A stretch of DNA of 64,000 bases. Source: Actinopolyspora biskrensis (GTDB lineage: Bacteria > Actinomycetota > Actinomycetes > Mycobacteriales > Pseudonocardiaceae). The notes below the pieces were generated by a model. The model ran no database searches. It saw nothing but the letters and a program-made list of their open reading frames with translations, and was not told the origin of the DNA. The position numbers and the translations under genes were made by a program. Where the stretch lies: positions 124,001-188,000 of the forward strand of contig NZ_JACBYW010000003.1 in the NCBI RefSeq assembly GCF_013408175.1, in the 5' to 3' direction. Below are positions 52,797-62,088 of the stretch, piece after piece. How positions within the stretch are numbered: the stretch's first letter is position 1; each line of letters begins with the position of its first letter.

Positions 52797-52910
52797 TCAG
52801 CCCTGGCGCTGCTTGTGCCGCCCGTTGCTGCAGATCACGAGGACCCGTCCGTGACGACGAATCACCTGGCAGTTGTCGCAGATCTTCTTCACACTCGGTT
52901 TGACCTTCAC
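52797..52910 (-). CDS. rpmJ: 50S ribosomal protein L36
   Basis: A 37-residue protein, shorter than usual gene-finding limits, with the sequence pattern [20 protein letters not shown] followed by [17 protein letters not shown]. The Cys11, Cys14, Cys27 and His32 ligands show the zinc-binding C+ form. The GTG start has AGGAG 10 bases upstream. It sits between infA and rpsM, its usual place. A 222-base gap to rpsM may hold a promoter or leader. Confidence 0.95.
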   Translation of the reverse strand: MKVKPSVKKICDNCQVIRRHGRVLVICSNGRHKQRQG

Positions 52911-52963
52911 GGCCGTGCTCTCCTGATCGCGAAGCGTGTCCGTAAACCCGGACACCGTGGAGG

Positions 52964-53185
52964 TCACTTGTAGCGGTAGACAATGCGCCCACGGGAGAGG
53001 TCGTAGGGAGACAGCTCCACGACGACCTTGTCCTCGGGCAGGATGCGGATGTAGTGCTGGCGCATCTTGCCACTGATGTGCGCGAGGACCTTGTGGCCGT
53101 TCTCCAACTCGACACGGAAGGTCGCGTTGGGGAGCGGCTCGATCACCCGACCCTCGACCTCAATGGCCCCGTCCTTTTTGCCCAT
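52964..53185 (-). CDS. infA: Translation initiation factor IF-1
   Basis: 73 residues, an S1/OB-fold protein: [40 protein letters not shown] and [22 protein letters not shown] are nearly invariant in bacteria. IF-1 binds the A site during initiation. It heads the infA-rpmJ-rpsM block here, because the gene before it (map) is separated by an oppositely oriented methyltransferase gene. Confidence 0.97.
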   Translation of the reverse strand: MGKKDGAIEVEGRVIEPLPNATFRVELENGHKVLAHISGKMRQHYIRILPEDKVVVELSPYDLSRGRIVYRYK

Positions 53186-53647
53186 GTCCTCCGCGTTTCG
53201 TGACGGTGACAGTTCATCTTCTCGGTAGCGTGTACCGCTTCATTACCGCTGGACGCCGGAGCCGGCACCTAGGGCAGACCCACTCCGCGCGCGGTCCGCA
53301 GGCCCTGCCGCCACCGACGCGTTAGCCTCGACGACATACCGCAGGAACCACGGCCGTTCCGTAGCGAAAACCGTGCCCTGACCCGCCCAGCGGACCATGG
53401 CCGCTCCTGCGAGCAGAACGGCATGACGAACCGACGCCACGTGTGCGCCGGTACTCCACTGTACGCGCACGCGCGAATGCCACCCAAATCGGGGCTGGAC
53501 ATCGCCGCACAGCGCACCCGGAGTCGCCCTACGAACACAAAGAGTATCAGCCGAAAGGCCACTACAACATTTCTCACCACGGCACGGCCTGTCGGTATGA
53601 TCGAGGTTCGGCCGGCACCGCGCCGGGTACGCGTATCGAGGAGAACA
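53186..53647. promoter_or_regulatory. Divergent region between infA and methyltransferase gene
   Basis: A 462-base gap that must hold the promoter for infA (minus) and for the methyltransferase (plus). On the plus strand TATGAT (53596-53601) is a good -10 box 47 bases ahead of the methyltransferase start. On the minus strand TACTCT (53546 back to 53541) with TTGTAG (53567 to 53562) is a weak pair that would give infA a long 5' leader of about 350 bases. No gene is visible. Confidence 0.4.
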
Positions 53648-54304
53648 GTGACCGCCCAGCACCACGGCCGACACTCGCCGACACACCGCACGCCCGGCAG
53701 AACCACCCTGGCCGAGTACCGACGGTTCCTCCGCACCGCGCTGCGCAGCCCCGCCACCGTAGGAGCAGCCACCCCCACCTCGCAGGCCGTGAGCAGGACC
53801 GTGGCTCAAGTCGTCCCCCGCACGGGCTCTCCCGTGGTGGTCGAGCTGGGCCCGGGGACGGGGTCGCTCAGCGGTGCGATTCACCACCGTCTCCCGGAGT
53901 CGGGCCGACACGTCGGAATCGAGCTCGACGAAGGGCTCGTACGGCACCTGCGCGCCAATTACCCCCGGATGGAAACCATCCACGCCGACGCGCGCGACCT
54001 GCGCGGGGTGCTGGACAGGCTCGGAGTCGGAGCGGTCGACGTGATCGTCACCAGCATCCCCTGGGCGCTGCTGCCGGAAGACGCTCAGGAGGACATCCTG
54101 CGGCAGTGTCACGAGGCCCTGACCCCCGCAGGCGTCTTCACGGCCCTCACCTACCTGCCGATGCAGCACACCCCGACGGGACGTCGATTCGGCACCCGGC
54201 TGCACTCCGGATTCGACGAGGTGCTCATCCACGCCACCTGGCGCAACCTGCCCCCGATCCTGCACTACACCTGCAGACGCCCGCTGCAGGCGACCGAGCA
54301 GTAA
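53648..54304 (+). CDS. SAM-dependent methyltransferase (phospholipid N-methyltransferase/rRNA dimethylase-like)
   Basis: 218 residues with a class I methyltransferase core: VVVELGPGTGSLSGAI is motif I, HVGIELDEGLVRHLR motif II, HADARDLRGVL motif III, and VTSIPWALLPEDAQEDIL motif IV, where a SIPW replaces the NIPY/NLPY of KsgA/Erm dimethylases. This resembles bacterial phosphatidylethanolamine N-methyltransferases (PmtA-type) more than rRNA enzymes. Substrate unknown. GTG 53648 is chosen for GAGGAG just upstream. It is inserted in opposite orientation between map and infA, which are usually adjacent or close on one strand, so it may be a lineage-specific acquisition. Confidence 0.75.
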   Translation: MTAQHHGRHSPTHRTPGRTTLAEYRRFLRTALRSPATVGAATPTSQAVSRTVAQVVPRTGSPVVVELGPGTGSLSGAIHHRLPESGRHVGIELDEGLVRHLRANYPRMETIHADARDLRGVLDRLGVGAVDVIVTSIPWALLPEDAQEDILRQCHEALTPAGVFTALTYLPMQHTPTGRRFGTRLHSGFDEVLIHATWRNLPPILHYTCRRPLQATEQ

Positions 54305-54334
54305 CCGGAACTCTTCTCCGGTTCCGCCCGCACC

Positions 54335-54462
54335 GCCGCGGGCTCTCCCGCGCCGCTCTCGCGAGCACGGCCCCGACGTCGTGCAGAACCGCTGCCCGAG
54401 GTCGGGGCGCCCGCGCACGAGCCCGCGAGAAGTTCCGCTCGGCAACCGCCCACGACGGGGCG
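54335..54462 (+). repeat. Dispersed intergenic hairpin repeat
   Basis: Outer stem CGCGGGCTC (54337-54345) with GAGCCCGCG (54419-54427), perfect. Inner stem GCCCCGACGTCG (54370-54381) with CGAGGTCGGGGC (54397-54408), one mismatch. The core GTGCAGAACCGCTGCCCGAGG and the tail GTTCCGCTCGGCAACCGCCC align with copies at 7938, 21855 and 32824. Inner stem bases differ between copies while pairing is largely kept. It lies at the convergent junction of the methyltransferase and map, so it may also terminate both. Confidence 0.7.
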
Positions 54463-54469
54463 GAAAACA

Positions 54470-55258
54470 TCAGTCAGCGGCGGTGAGCACCCAGGGACCG
54501 TCCTCCGTGATCGCCACCGTGTGCTCCCAGTGCGCGGCACGCGAACCGTCCACCGTCACCACGGTCCACTCGTCGTCCATCTCCTCCGTGTCGGGCGGGC
54601 CGAGCGTGAGCATGGGCTCGACGGCCAACGCCATGCCCGCCCGGAGCTTCGGCCCCTTCCCCGGCTTGCCCAGGTTCGGCAGGAAGGGCTCCATGTGCAT
54701 CCGGGTACCGATCCCGTGGCCGCCGTACTCGGCGATGATCCCGTAGTCGATCCCGTCCGAGGAAGCGGCTGCCCGCGCCGCCGACTCCACCGCGTGCGAG
54801 ATGTCGGTCAACCGGTTGCCCTCGGCCACCTTGTTTATGCCCGCCCACATGGCACGCTCGGTTGCCGCGGACAGCGCCCGGTCGCGTTCACCGACCGAAC
54901 CGACCATGATCGTCACGGCCGAGTCGCCGTGCCAACCGTCCAGGATCGCCCCGCAGTCCACCGAGATCAGGTCGCCGTCCGCCAGCACCTCCTTCTCGGA
55001 GGGGATGCCGTGCACGATCTTCTCGTTGATCGAGGCGCAGATCGAGCCGGGGAAACCGTGGTAGCCCTTGAAGGAGGGGATCGCACCCGCGTCGCGGATC
55101 ACGCTCTCGGCGACGGAATCGAGTTCGGCGGTGCTGACACCGGGCTTGGCCCGCTCCGTCACAGCCGAGAGGGCCCGCGCGACGAGGAGCCCCGAGGCGC
55201 GCATCGCCTCGATCTCACCGCTGCTCTTGAGTTCGATTCCCTTACCTCGACGCAACAT
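54470..55258 (-). CDS. map: Methionine aminopeptidase, type I
   Basis: 262 residues. It removes initiator Met from nascent proteins. The pita-bread fold ligands are visible: [17 protein letters not shown] with the two Asp ligands, [14 protein letters not shown] with the His, MALAVEPML with Glu and [12 protein letters not shown] with the last Glu. ATG 55258 has GGGAGGGGG directly upstream. It belongs to the secY-adk-map series of the spc region and ends next to a repeat. Confidence 0.95.
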   Translation of the reverse strand: MLRRGKGIELKSSGEIEAMRASGLLVARALSAVTERAKPGVSTAELDSVAESVIRDAGAIPSFKGYHGFPGSICASINEKIVHGIPSEKEVLADGDLISVDCGAILDGWHGDSAVTIMVGSVGERDRALSAATERAMWAGINKVAEGNRLTDISHAVESAARAAASSDGIDYGIIAEYGGHGIGTRMHMEPFLPNLGKPGKGPKLRAGMALAVEPMLTLGPPDTEEMDDEWTVVTVDGSRAAHWEHTVAITEDGPWVLTAAD

Positions 55259-55475
55259 CGCGCCCCCTCCCGTCAAGTCGACGGCTTCTCACGAACATTT
55301 TTCTGCTCAGGTGCGCGTCGTCCCGGAGCCCGCAGGCGCGGACTCGGACGAACCGAGTGGCCGGATCCGTTCCGCGCCACGCGGACATCCGCTCGCGCGA
55401 AGGCCCGGAGCCCGGTTCACCCGCGCCACCCGGTCATCCGCACCGAAGACGATCCGGCCCCGGAGCAATCGGTCG

Positions 55476-56027
55476 TCAGCTACGGGCGCGCAGGGATTCC
55501 AGCGCCCGCGACGTGACCTCCTCCACCGGGCCGAACGCGTCGATCGTGATCAACTTGTCCTGGTAGTAGTCCAGCAACGGGGCCGTCTCCGAGTCGTACA
55601 CGTCCAGCCTGCGCCGGATGAGCTCCTCGGTGTCGTCGGACCGCCCGCGCTCCAGCAGTCGACGAACGAGCTCTTCACGCGGGACCTCGAACTGCACGAC
55701 AGCCGTCAGCTGCATGCCGTTCTCGGCGAGGATGCCTCCGAGGACATCGGCCTGCGGAGTGGTGCGCGGAAATCCGTCGAGCAGGAAGCCCTCGGCCGCG
55801 TCGGCCGCGGTGAGCCGCTGACGCACCATCTCGTTGGTGACCTCGTCCGGCACCAGTTCACCGGCGTCGAGGTAGCTCTTGGCCTCCTTGCCCAGCGGCG
55901 TGGCGTTGTCGATGTTCTCCCTGAACAGGTCGCCACTGGAAATGTGGGGGACCGCGAGATGTTCACTCAGCACGGCCGCTTGGGTGCCTTTGCCCGCACC
56001 GGGCGGGCCGACCAGAACCAATCGCAC
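55476..56027 (-). CDS. adk: Adenylate kinase
   Basis: 183 residues. It equilibrates AMP + ATP with 2 [14 protein letters not shown] is the P loop, [10 protein letters not shown] the AMP site and [16 protein letters not shown] the core. The LID is the short form ([28 protein letters not shown]), as in other actinomycetes. GTG 56027 with GGAGG 9 bases upstream is preferred over the adjacent TTG 56030. It is between secY and map in the standard order, with rather wide gaps of 285 and 217 bases. Confidence 0.96.
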   Translation of the reverse strand: MRLVLVGPPGAGKGTQAAVLSEHLAVPHISSGDLFRENIDNATPLGKEAKSYLDAGELVPDEVTNEMVRQRLTAADAAEGFLLDGFPRTTPQADVLGGILAENGMQLTAVVQFEVPREELVRRLLERGRSDDTEELIRRRLDVYDSETAPLLDYYQDKLITIDAFGPVEEVTSRALESLRARS

Positions 56028-56312
56028 CAAGGGTCTGCCTCCGAATCCGTGATGATGGCTTGCGCCACCGTTTGGCGGGCGCTTACGTCCCGTCTGTCAT
56101 CGCACGTCCGCATCTCCGATGTCGCGGGATGGGCTCCGCGGCAGTAACCGGTTGTGCGGACACCGAGCGATCGACACCGTAACCGAACCTGCCGATTCCG
56201 CCATGGGCGCCGCTCGAAGTGTGGGAAACCACTCCCGTGGTCGCCCGCACTCGCGGGACGAACGGCAGGCCCGGAGAACGGAGGGGAAGCCACCCGCACG
56301 GACCTCCCGATC

Positions 56313-57623
56313 CTACCGGAGGAAACCCTCGTAGCTGCGCTGCGTGAGCTGGCTCTCCACCTGTTTGACCGTGTCCAGCCCCACGTTGACCATGATCAGC
56401 ACCGCGGTGCCGCCGAACGGGAAGTTCTGCGCACCACCCTGTCCGCCGGTGACTCCGAGGAAGAAGTTCGGCAGGACCGCGATGATGCCCAGGTACAGCG
56501 CTCCGGGAAGCGTGATCCGGGACAGCACGAAGCTGAGGTACTCCGCGGTCGGACGTCCCGGCCGGATGCCGGGGATGAAGCCCCCGAACTTCTTCATCTC
56601 GTCGGCGCGTTCCTCTGGATTGAACGTGATCGAGACGTAGAAGTAGGCGAAGAAGATGATCATCGCCATGTACAGCAGGATGTGCACCCAGCTGGACGGA
56701 TCGACGATGTAGGTCTGGATGAACCGCGACCACCACGTGTTCTGGTTGCCGGCGAGCTGACCGAGCAGCTGCGGCAGGTAGAGCAGGGAGGAACCGAAGA
56801 TGACCGGGATGACACCGGCCTGGTTCACCTTCAGCGGCAGGTAGGTGGAAGTGCCGCCGTACATCCTGCGCCCGATCATGCGCTTGGCGTACTGCACCGG
56901 TATGCGCCGCTGCGCCTGCTCGACGAACACGACGCTGGCGATGATGACCAGTCCGAAGGCGCAGATGACGGCGAAGACGAAACCGCCGCTGTTGTTCAGG
57001 ATCTTGCCGCCCTCGGAGGGGATGCGGGCCGCGATCGAGGTGAAGATCAGCAGGGACATCCCGTTGCCGACACCGCGTTCGGTGATCAGCTCGCCCATCC
57101 ACATCAGCAGTACCGCGCCCGCGGTCATCGTGACGACGATGACCACCATGTTCAGCACGGAATTGTCCGGAATGACCTGTTCCTGGCAACCGGGGAAGAG
57201 CTGCCCGCGTACGGCCAGCGCGACGATGCCCGTCGCCTGCAGCACGGCCAACGCCACGGTGAGGTAGCGGGTGTACTGCGTCAGCTTCGCCTGACCGGAC
57301 TGACCTTCCTTCTTCAGCTGCTCGAACCTTGGAATCACCACCTGCAGCAACTGCACGATGATGCTGGCGGTGATGTAGGGCATGATCCCGAGGGACAGCA
57401 CCGACAGCTGAAGTAGTGCTCCGCCGCTGAAGAGGTTCAGCAGCGAGTAAACGCTCTGGTTCTCGCCTTCCAGAGCCTGCACACACTGCTGGATGTTCGG
57501 GTAGGAAACCCCGGGGGAAGGAATCGTGGCACCGAGCCGGTACAGCACGACGATCCCCAGTGTGAACAGGATCTTCCGGCGCAGATCCGGCGTTGTCAGA
57601 GCCGAGCGGAATGCGCCGAGCAC
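56313..57623 (-). CDS. secY: Protein translocase subunit SecY
   Basis: 436 residues with ten membrane helices, the channel of the Sec translocon. Signature regions: KILFTLGIVVLYRLGATIPSPGV at helix 1, LLNLFSGGALLQLSVLSLGIMPYITASIIVQLL (plug and helix 2), VIPRFEQLKKEGQSG, and late FIPGIRPGRPTAEYL. The GTG start has AGGAGG 6 bases upstream. A terminator (57929-57963) and a 406-base gap separate it from rplO, so secY-adk-map is likely its own unit. Confidence 0.97.
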   Translation of the reverse strand: MLGAFRSALTTPDLRRKILFTLGIVVLYRLGATIPSPGVSYPNIQQCVQALEGENQSVYSLLNLFSGGALLQLSVLSLGIMPYITASIIVQLLQVVIPRFEQLKKEGQSGQAKLTQYTRYLTVALAVLQATGIVALAVRGQLFPGCQEQVIPDNSVLNMVVIVVTMTAGAVLLMWMGELITERGVGNGMSLLIFTSIAARIPSEGGKILNNSGGFVFAVICAFGLVIIASVVFVEQAQRRIPVQYAKRMIGRRMYGGTSTYLPLKVNQAGVIPVIFGSSLLYLPQLLGQLAGNQNTWWSRFIQTYIVDPSSWVHILLYMAMIIFFAYFYVSITFNPEERADEMKKFGGFIPGIRPGRPTAEYLSFVLSRITLPGALYLGIIAVLPNFFLGVTGGQGGAQNFPFGGTAVLIMVNVGLDTVKQVESQLTQRSYEGFLR

Positions 57624-57928
57624 GCAGACCTCCTGTGCGCGAGCCGGTAGTCACCGGCCGGTGTCGGTGGCCGACTCACGAGTCGCCCACGGCTGGATTC
57701 CGTCAGCAGTGCCGTCTAACACGGAACTGCCGAACGGACTCTAACAGCATTCGCCCGATCTTTCGTAGCCACCTACACACAGCGGCGACAAACCGACAAC
57801 CGTCCGATACCGACAGTGTTCACCGAGTCCGCGACCGACGAGCCCGCCGGAGCGGCACGAGCGGAGGCGGGAGCGTTCCTCTCCCCTCCCCGCACCGGCC
57901 GCGGGAATTCGACCGTGTGAACACGAAA

Positions 57929-57963
57929 ACGGGGCCGGCCGCCCATGGGTCGACCGGCCCCGT
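57929..57963 (-). terminator. Terminator between rplO and secY
   Basis: ACGGGGCCGG (57929-57938) and CCGGCCCCGT (57954-57963) make a perfect 10-base-pair stem with a 15-base loop, followed in the reading direction by TTTTCGTG. It lies in the 406-base gap 57624-58029 and ends the spc operon after rplO. The remainder of the gap should contain the secY promoter; no gene is visible, though TAGCCACCTACAC at 57767 resembles the tail of the dispersed repeat. Confidence 0.8.
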
Positions 57964-58029
57964 CCGAGACCGACGATCACGCGCCGTCGAGTCGGGTGGG
58001 CTCACCCCCCGAACGAAGGTCGCGGATCT

Positions 58030-58479
58030 TCAGCGCTCCTGCTTGGTGGCACTGCCACCCGCTGAGGTGATCTTCTCCCTGGCGCTGCCCGTGAACGCGT
58101 GCGCGGTCACGTCCAGCTTCACACCATCGAGATCACCATCACCGAGGATCTTGACGCGCTCGCCCTTCTTCAGCAGACCGACACCGATCAGCTCGTCGAT
58201 GCCGACCGTGCCGCCCTGCGGGAAAGCCTGGGCCAGCTTGCCCACGTTGATCCCCTGGTACTCGACCCGGCTGGGGTTCTTGAAGCCACGCAGCTTCGGC
58301 AGCCGCATCTGCAGCGGCATCTGGCCACCCTCGAAGCCGGGGGCCACTGTCTTACGTGCCTTCGTGCCCTTCGTACCGCGGCCCGCGGTCTTGCCCTTGG
58401 AAGCCTCACCGCGGCCGACACGAATCTTGCCGCGTTTGGCCCCGGGGGCAGGCCGCAGATCATGAATCTTGATGACCAT
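58030..58479 (-). CDS. rplO: 50S ribosomal protein L15
   Basis: 149 residues: [40 protein letters not shown] is the diagnostic N terminus, followed by [20 protein letters not shown] and a C-terminal [18 protein letters not shown] globular end. The start overlaps the last base of the rpmD stop, so it is coupled. It is the last gene before the terminator. Confidence 0.97.
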   Translation of the reverse strand: MVIKIHDLRPAPGAKRGKIRVGRGEASKGKTAGRGTKGTKARKTVAPGFEGGQMPLQMRLPKLRGFKNPSRVEYQGINVGKLAQAFPQGGTVGIDELIGVGLLKKGERVKILGDGDLDGVKLDVTAHAFTGSAREKITSAGGSATKQER

Positions 58480-58661
58480 TACTCGACCTCCTCGACCGAA
58501 ACAAGATGGCCAACCGTGTCGACCTGGCCGCGAACCGTGGAAGTGTTCGGACGGGTGACGGTCTGGCCGATCCTGCGCAACCCGAGAGTACGCATGGTCT
58601 CCCGCTGGTTGGGCTTACGACCGGCCAGCCCGCGCAGCTGGGTGATCTTCAACTGGCTCAT
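58479..58661 (-). CDS. rpmD: 50S ribosomal protein L30
   Basis: 60 residues: [45 protein letters not shown] is the full L30 pattern (KIT..RS.IG....R.TL..LGL). It is 4 bases after rpsE and overlaps rplO by one base, the tightest part of the operon. Confidence 0.97.
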   Translation of the reverse strand: MSQLKITQLRGLAGRKPNQRETMRTLGLRRIGQTVTRPNTSTVRGQVDTVGHLVSVEEVE

Positions 58662-58665
58662 CGGT

Positions 58666-59277
58666 TCAGACCTCCTGACCCGCGCGCTGACGCAGCATCC
58701 GGGCCGGAGCGACGTCCTCCAGCGGCAGACCGCGCCGAGCGGCGACCTCCTCGGGGCGCTGCAGTTCCCTCAGCGCCGTGATGGTCGCCTGCACGATGTT
58801 GAGCGAGTTACCGCTGCCCAACGACTTGCTCAGCACGTCGTGCACGCCCGCGCACTCCAGCACCGCGCGGACGGGACCACCGGCGATGACACCGGTACCC
58901 GGACTGGCCGGGCGCAGCAGCACCTTGCCCGCGGCGTCCTCGCCCTGCACCGGGTGAGTGATCGTGCCGGCGACTCGCGGAACACGGAAGAAGTTCTTCT
59001 TGGCTTCCTCGACTCCCTTGGCGATGGCGGAAGGCACTTCCTTGGCCTTGCCGTAGCCGACGCCGACGAGGCCGTCACCGTCGCCACAGACGACCAGCGC
59101 GGTGAAGCTGAAACGCCTACCGCCCTTGACGACCTTCGCGACCCTGTTGATGGTCACGACACGCTCGAACTGCGGGGATTTTTCCTGGGCCGCCCCGCCA
59201 CGGCCACCGTCGCGGCGGTCCTTGCGGTCTTTGCCGCCGGATTCCGAACCGCCTTCACGCCGAGTGCGTCCAGGCAT
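58666..59277 (-). CDS. rpsE: 30S ribosomal protein S5
   Basis: 203 residues. A Gly/Arg/Asp-rich N-terminal extension of ~35 residues precedes the dsRNA-binding-like domain ([49 protein letters not shown]) and the C-terminal domain ([36 protein letters not shown]). S5 contributes to translational accuracy near the mRNA entrance. A 65-base gap separates it from rplR. Confidence 0.97.
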   Translation of the reverse strand: MPGRTRREGGSESGGKDRKDRRDGGRGGAAQEKSPQFERVVTINRVAKVVKGGRRFSFTALVVCGDGDGLVGVGYGKAKEVPSAIAKGVEEAKKNFFRVPRVAGTITHPVQGEDAAGKVLLRPASPGTGVIAGGPVRAVLECAGVHDVLSKSLGSGNSLNIVQATITALRELQRPEEVAARRGLPLEDVAPARMLRQRAGQEV

Positions 59278-59342
59278 CAGGCGTCCCTTCCGTTACGTGC
59301 TGTCATCCTTCGTACGACGACGATGTGGTTATTGCGCACTTC

Positions 59343-59750
59343 TCAGAACTCCAGACCGCCGCCGCGCGCAGCGTCCGCGAGGGCGGCTACGCGGCCGTGG
59401 TAGGCGTGGCCGCCACGGTCGAAAACCACCTTCTCGATCCCTGCTTGGCTCGCACGCTCGGCGACCAGCTCGCCGACCCGTGTGGCCTTGGCCTTCTTGT
59501 CGCCCTCGAACGTGCGCAAACCGGCCTCCAGCGTGGTGGCCGACGCCAGGGTGTGTCCGATCGTGTCGTCGATGACCTGCGCGACGATGTGCCGTGTCGA
59601 ACGGCTGACGACCAGACGGGGGCGCTGAGGCGTGCCGCTGATCTTCTTGCGAATCCGGACGTGCCGCTGGGTGCGGGCACGGCGACGCACGGTCGCGATG
59701 CTCTTGCCCACCGGCTTGCGCTTCCTGGTGGCTGTGGTGCTCTCGCTCAT
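59343..59750 (-). CDS. rplR: 50S ribosomal protein L18
   Basis: 135 residues: [41 protein letters not shown] and the end [28 protein letters not shown] are canonical; L18 binds 5S rRNA. ATG 59750 is used; a GTG two codons upstream (59756) overlaps the rplF stop and is an equal candidate. It is translationally coupled to rplF. Confidence 0.96.
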   Translation of the reverse strand: MSESTTATRKRKPVGKSIATVRRRARTQRHVRIRKKISGTPQRPRLVVSRSTRHIVAQVIDDTIGHTLASATTLEAGLRTFEGDKKAKATRVGELVAERASQAGIEKVVFDRGGHAYHGRVAALADAARGGGLEF

Positions 59751-59752
59751 GG

Positions 59753-60292
59753 TCACTTACCCGTCTTCCCGACCTTGCGGCGAATGGTCTCACCCGCGTA
59801 ACGCACGCCCTTACCGTTGTAGGGCTCGGGCAGGCGCAGCTTGCGAATCCTGGCGGCTACCTCTCCGACGAGCTGCTTGTCGACGCCCTTGACCGACAGC
59901 TTCGCCGGACCGTCCGTGGCGAACTCGATTCCCTTCGGGGGCTCCATGACCACCGGATGGCTGTACCCCAGCGAGAACTCGAGACTCTCGCCCTTCTGGA
60001 CCACGCGGTAACCCACGCCCTGGATCTCGAGGTCCTTCTGGAAGCCCTGGCTGACCCCGAGGACCATGTTGTTGATCAGGCTGCGCGAAAGGCCGTGCAG
60101 CGAGCGATTGGCCCGCTCGTTGTCCGGACGCTTGACCAGCAGCGAACCGTCGGAGTCCTTCTCGACCCAGATCGGCTCGGAAATACGCTGGTGCAGTTTT
60201 CCCTTGGGACCGTTCACCGTAACCGCCTGGCCGTCGATATCGACCTCGACGCCGGAGGGAACGGTGATCGGCAACTTACCGATGCGCGACAT
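59753..60292 (-). CDS. rplF: 50S ribosomal protein L6
   Basis: 179 residues with the two repeated L6 domains: [32 protein letters not shown] at the start and late KEL-type [27 protein letters not shown], which contacts the sarcin-ricin loop region. ATG 60292 has AAGGAGGAG 9 bases upstream, a very strong site. It is 16 bases after rpsH. Confidence 0.97.
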   Translation of the reverse strand: MSRIGKLPITVPSGVEVDIDGQAVTVNGPKGKLHQRISEPIWVEKDSDGSLLVKRPDNERANRSLHGLSRSLINNMVLGVSQGFQKDLEIQGVGYRVVQKGESLEFSLGYSHPVVMEPPKGIEFATDGPAKLSVKGVDKQLVGEVAARIRKLRLPEPYNGKGVRYAGETIRRKVGKTGK

Positions 60293-60308
60293 ACCGTAGT
60301 CTCCTCCT

Positions 60309-60707
60309 TCACCAGACGTAGGCGAGGACTTCCCCGCCCACACCATTCCGCATCGCTTGCCGGTCCGTCTGCAGACCGCTCGACGTCGAGATGATGGCGA
60401 TGCCGAGCCCCCCCAGAACCTTCGGCAGGTTCGTGGACTTGGCATACACCCGCAGCCCGGGCTTGGAAACCCGGCGCAGCCCGGTAATGGACTTCTCGCG
60501 GTTGGGCCCGTACTTGAGTTCCACGACCAGTTCCTTGGTCTTGGAACCGTCCTGCACGCGAGAGCCGGCCACGTAGCCCTCGCGTTGAAGAATGTCGGCG
60601 ATATTCGACTTGATCTTGGAGTGCGGCATCACGATCTCGTCGTGGTAAGCGCGACTCCCGTTGCGCAGACGTGTCAACATGTCTGCGATCGGATCGGTCA
60701 TCGTCAT
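60309..60707 (-). CDS. rpsH: 30S ribosomal protein S8
   Basis: 132 residues: [31 protein letters not shown] and the C-terminal [35 protein letters not shown] are canonical; S8 binds 16S rRNA helix 21. The first ATG (60707) is chosen; a second two codons later is possible. A 258-base gap upstream (to rpsN) contains a hairpin, which is unusual inside the spc operon. Confidence 0.96.
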   Translation of the reverse strand: MTMTDPIADMLTRLRNGSRAYHDEIVMPHSKIKSNIADILQREGYVAGSRVQDGSKTKELVVELKYGPNREKSITGLRRVSKPGLRVYAKSTNLPKVLGGLGIAIISTSSGLQTDRQAMRNGVGGEVLAYVW

Positions 60708-60842
60708 GGTGACCTTGTCAACCTTTCTCGTTCGGTTCCCCGGACCCGGATACCGCGTTTCCCGCACGATCCGATGAACGCGGTTCGGTGAACGCGGTCT
60801 GGATCCTGGCCTAAACGAAGTCGGGGATACTGGCTCCGCACG

Positions 60843-60861
60843 CTCGGAACCGCGTTCCGAG
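60843..60861. other. Hairpin between rpsN and rpsH
   Basis: CTCGGAAC-CGC-GTTCCGAG is a perfect 8-base-pair stem with a 3-base loop in the 258-base gap 60708-60965. Nearby, TGAACGCGGT occurs twice in tandem (about 60775-60797). By family knowledge S8 regulates the spc operon translationally in some bacteria; whether this hairpin is such a site, an attenuator or an RNA processing site cannot be told from the sequence. Confidence 0.4.
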
Positions 60862-60965
60862 TACGAGCGGACCGTTGTCGTCGCGAGCCTGTTGCCGGGC
60901 TGCCGCCACTGGTTCGGAGGGCCCGACGAGACACCCTGCACAGGGGTCGTCCCGTCGTCACGACC

Positions 60966-61151
60966 TCACCAGGAAGACTTGCTGATCCCCGGCAGCTCGC
61001 CGCTGTGGGCCATCTCGCGGAAGCAGATCCGGCAAAGGCCGAATTTGCGAAGGACCGCGCGGGAACGCCCGCAACGCTGGCAACGAGTGTAGCCACGCAC
61101 CCGGAATTTCGGCTTGCGTGCCGCCTTGTTTATCAGTGCTTTCTTGGCCAT
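60966..61151 (-). CDS. rpsN: 30S ribosomal protein S14 type Z (zinc-binding)
   Basis: 61 residues: [45 protein letters not shown] with a CxxC...CxxC zinc ribbon (C24, C27, C40, C43), which marks the zinc-dependent short S14. Many actinomycetes carry a second, zinc-free S14 elsewhere that substitutes under zinc limitation. ATG 61151 has AGGAG upstream. It is between rplE and rpsH. Confidence 0.97.
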   Translation of the reverse strand: MAKKALINKAARKPKFRVRGYTRCQRCGRSRAVLRKFGLCRICFREMAHSGELPGISKSSW

Positions 61152-61194
61152 CGGCTCAGTTCTCCTAGTCTCGATCCGCAGCGACGGCCACGAG

Positions 61195-61770
61195 TCACTG
61201 TTCCCGGAACGGGAAGCCAAGCTGCCGCAGCAGCGACCTGCCTTCTTCGTCGGTGGTGGCCGTTGTCACTACCGTGATGTCCATACCACGCGCCCGGTCG
61301 ATCGAGTCCTGATCGATCTCGTGGAACATCGACTGGTCGTTGAGACCAAACGTGTAGTTGCCGTTACCGTCGAACTGCTTCGGCGACAAGCCCCGGAAAT
61401 CACGGATACGCGGCAGGGAAATCGAGATCAGGCGATCGATGAACTCCCACATCCGCGCACCGCGCAGAGTCGCCCGTGCGCCGATCGGCATGCCCTCGCG
61501 GACCTTGAACTGCGCGATGGACTTGCGCGCCTTGCGTACTTCCGCACGCTGACCGGTGATGATCGCGAGATCGCGGACGGCACCCTCGATCAGCTTGCTG
61601 TCCCGCGCGGCATCGCCCACACCCATGTTGACGACGACCTTGACCATACCCGGAACCAGCATCGGGTTGGAGTACCCGAATTCCTCGTTCAGGGCCGGGA
61701 CGATCTCGTCGCGGTAGCGGGCCTTCAGCCGCGGGACATTCCTCTCGGTGTTCTTCTCCGTGGTGGTCAC
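61195..61770 (-). CDS. rplE: 50S ribosomal protein L5
   Basis: 191 residues: [43 protein letters not shown] at the N terminus, [30 protein letters not shown] in the middle and late [31 protein letters not shown]. It binds 5S rRNA at the central protuberance. The GTG 61770 start is 3 bases after the rplX stop, so it is coupled. Confidence 0.97.
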   Translation of the reverse strand: MTTTEKNTERNVPRLKARYRDEIVPALNEEFGYSNPMLVPGMVKVVVNMGVGDAARDSKLIEGAVRDLAIITGQRAEVRKARKSIAQFKVREGMPIGARATLRGARMWEFIDRLISISLPRIRDFRGLSPKQFDGNGNYTFGLNDQSMFHEIDQDSIDRARGMDITVVTTATTDEEGRSLLRQLGFPFREQ

Positions 61771-61773
61771 GAG

Positions 61774-62088
61774 TTAGATGTCCTTACCGTTGCGGCGAGA
61801 GATCCGAACCTTCTTGCCGTCCTCGCCGGTGCGATAACCAACGCGAGTGGGCTTGCCGTCCGAGTCCAGGACCATCACGTTGCTGACGTGGATCGGCGCT
61901 TCCTGCGTCACGATGCCGCCGGACTGCGCGCCCCGTTCGGTCCGGGAGACCCGAGTGTGCTTCTTGATCTGGTTCACACCCTCGACCAGCACACGCTCCC
62001 GGTTGGGGAAAGCCTGGATGACCTTGCCCCTGGCGCCCTTGTCCTTTCCGGCGGTAACGACGACCGTGTCGCCCTTCTTCACCTTCAT
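61774..62088 (-). CDS. rplX: 50S ribosomal protein L24
   Basis: 104 residues: [44 protein letters not shown] is the KOW-domain start. ATG 62088 overlaps the rplN stop; GTG one codon upstream is also possible. GGAGGT lies 6 bases upstream of the ATG inside the end of rplN. L24 is an assembly initiator of the large subunit. Confidence 0.96.
   Translation of the reverse strand: MKVKKGDTVVVTAGKDKGARGKVIQAFPNRERVLVEGVNQIKKHTRVSRTERGAQSGGIVTQEAPIHVSNVMVLDSDGKPTRVGYRTGEDGKKVRISRRNGKDI

Noticed and set aside
53243-54445. 400-codon minus-strand frame covering the methyltransferase gene and the infA leader
   Set aside because: It runs antisense to a methyltransferase with intact motifs I-IV and across a repeat; composition is that of a shadow frame.
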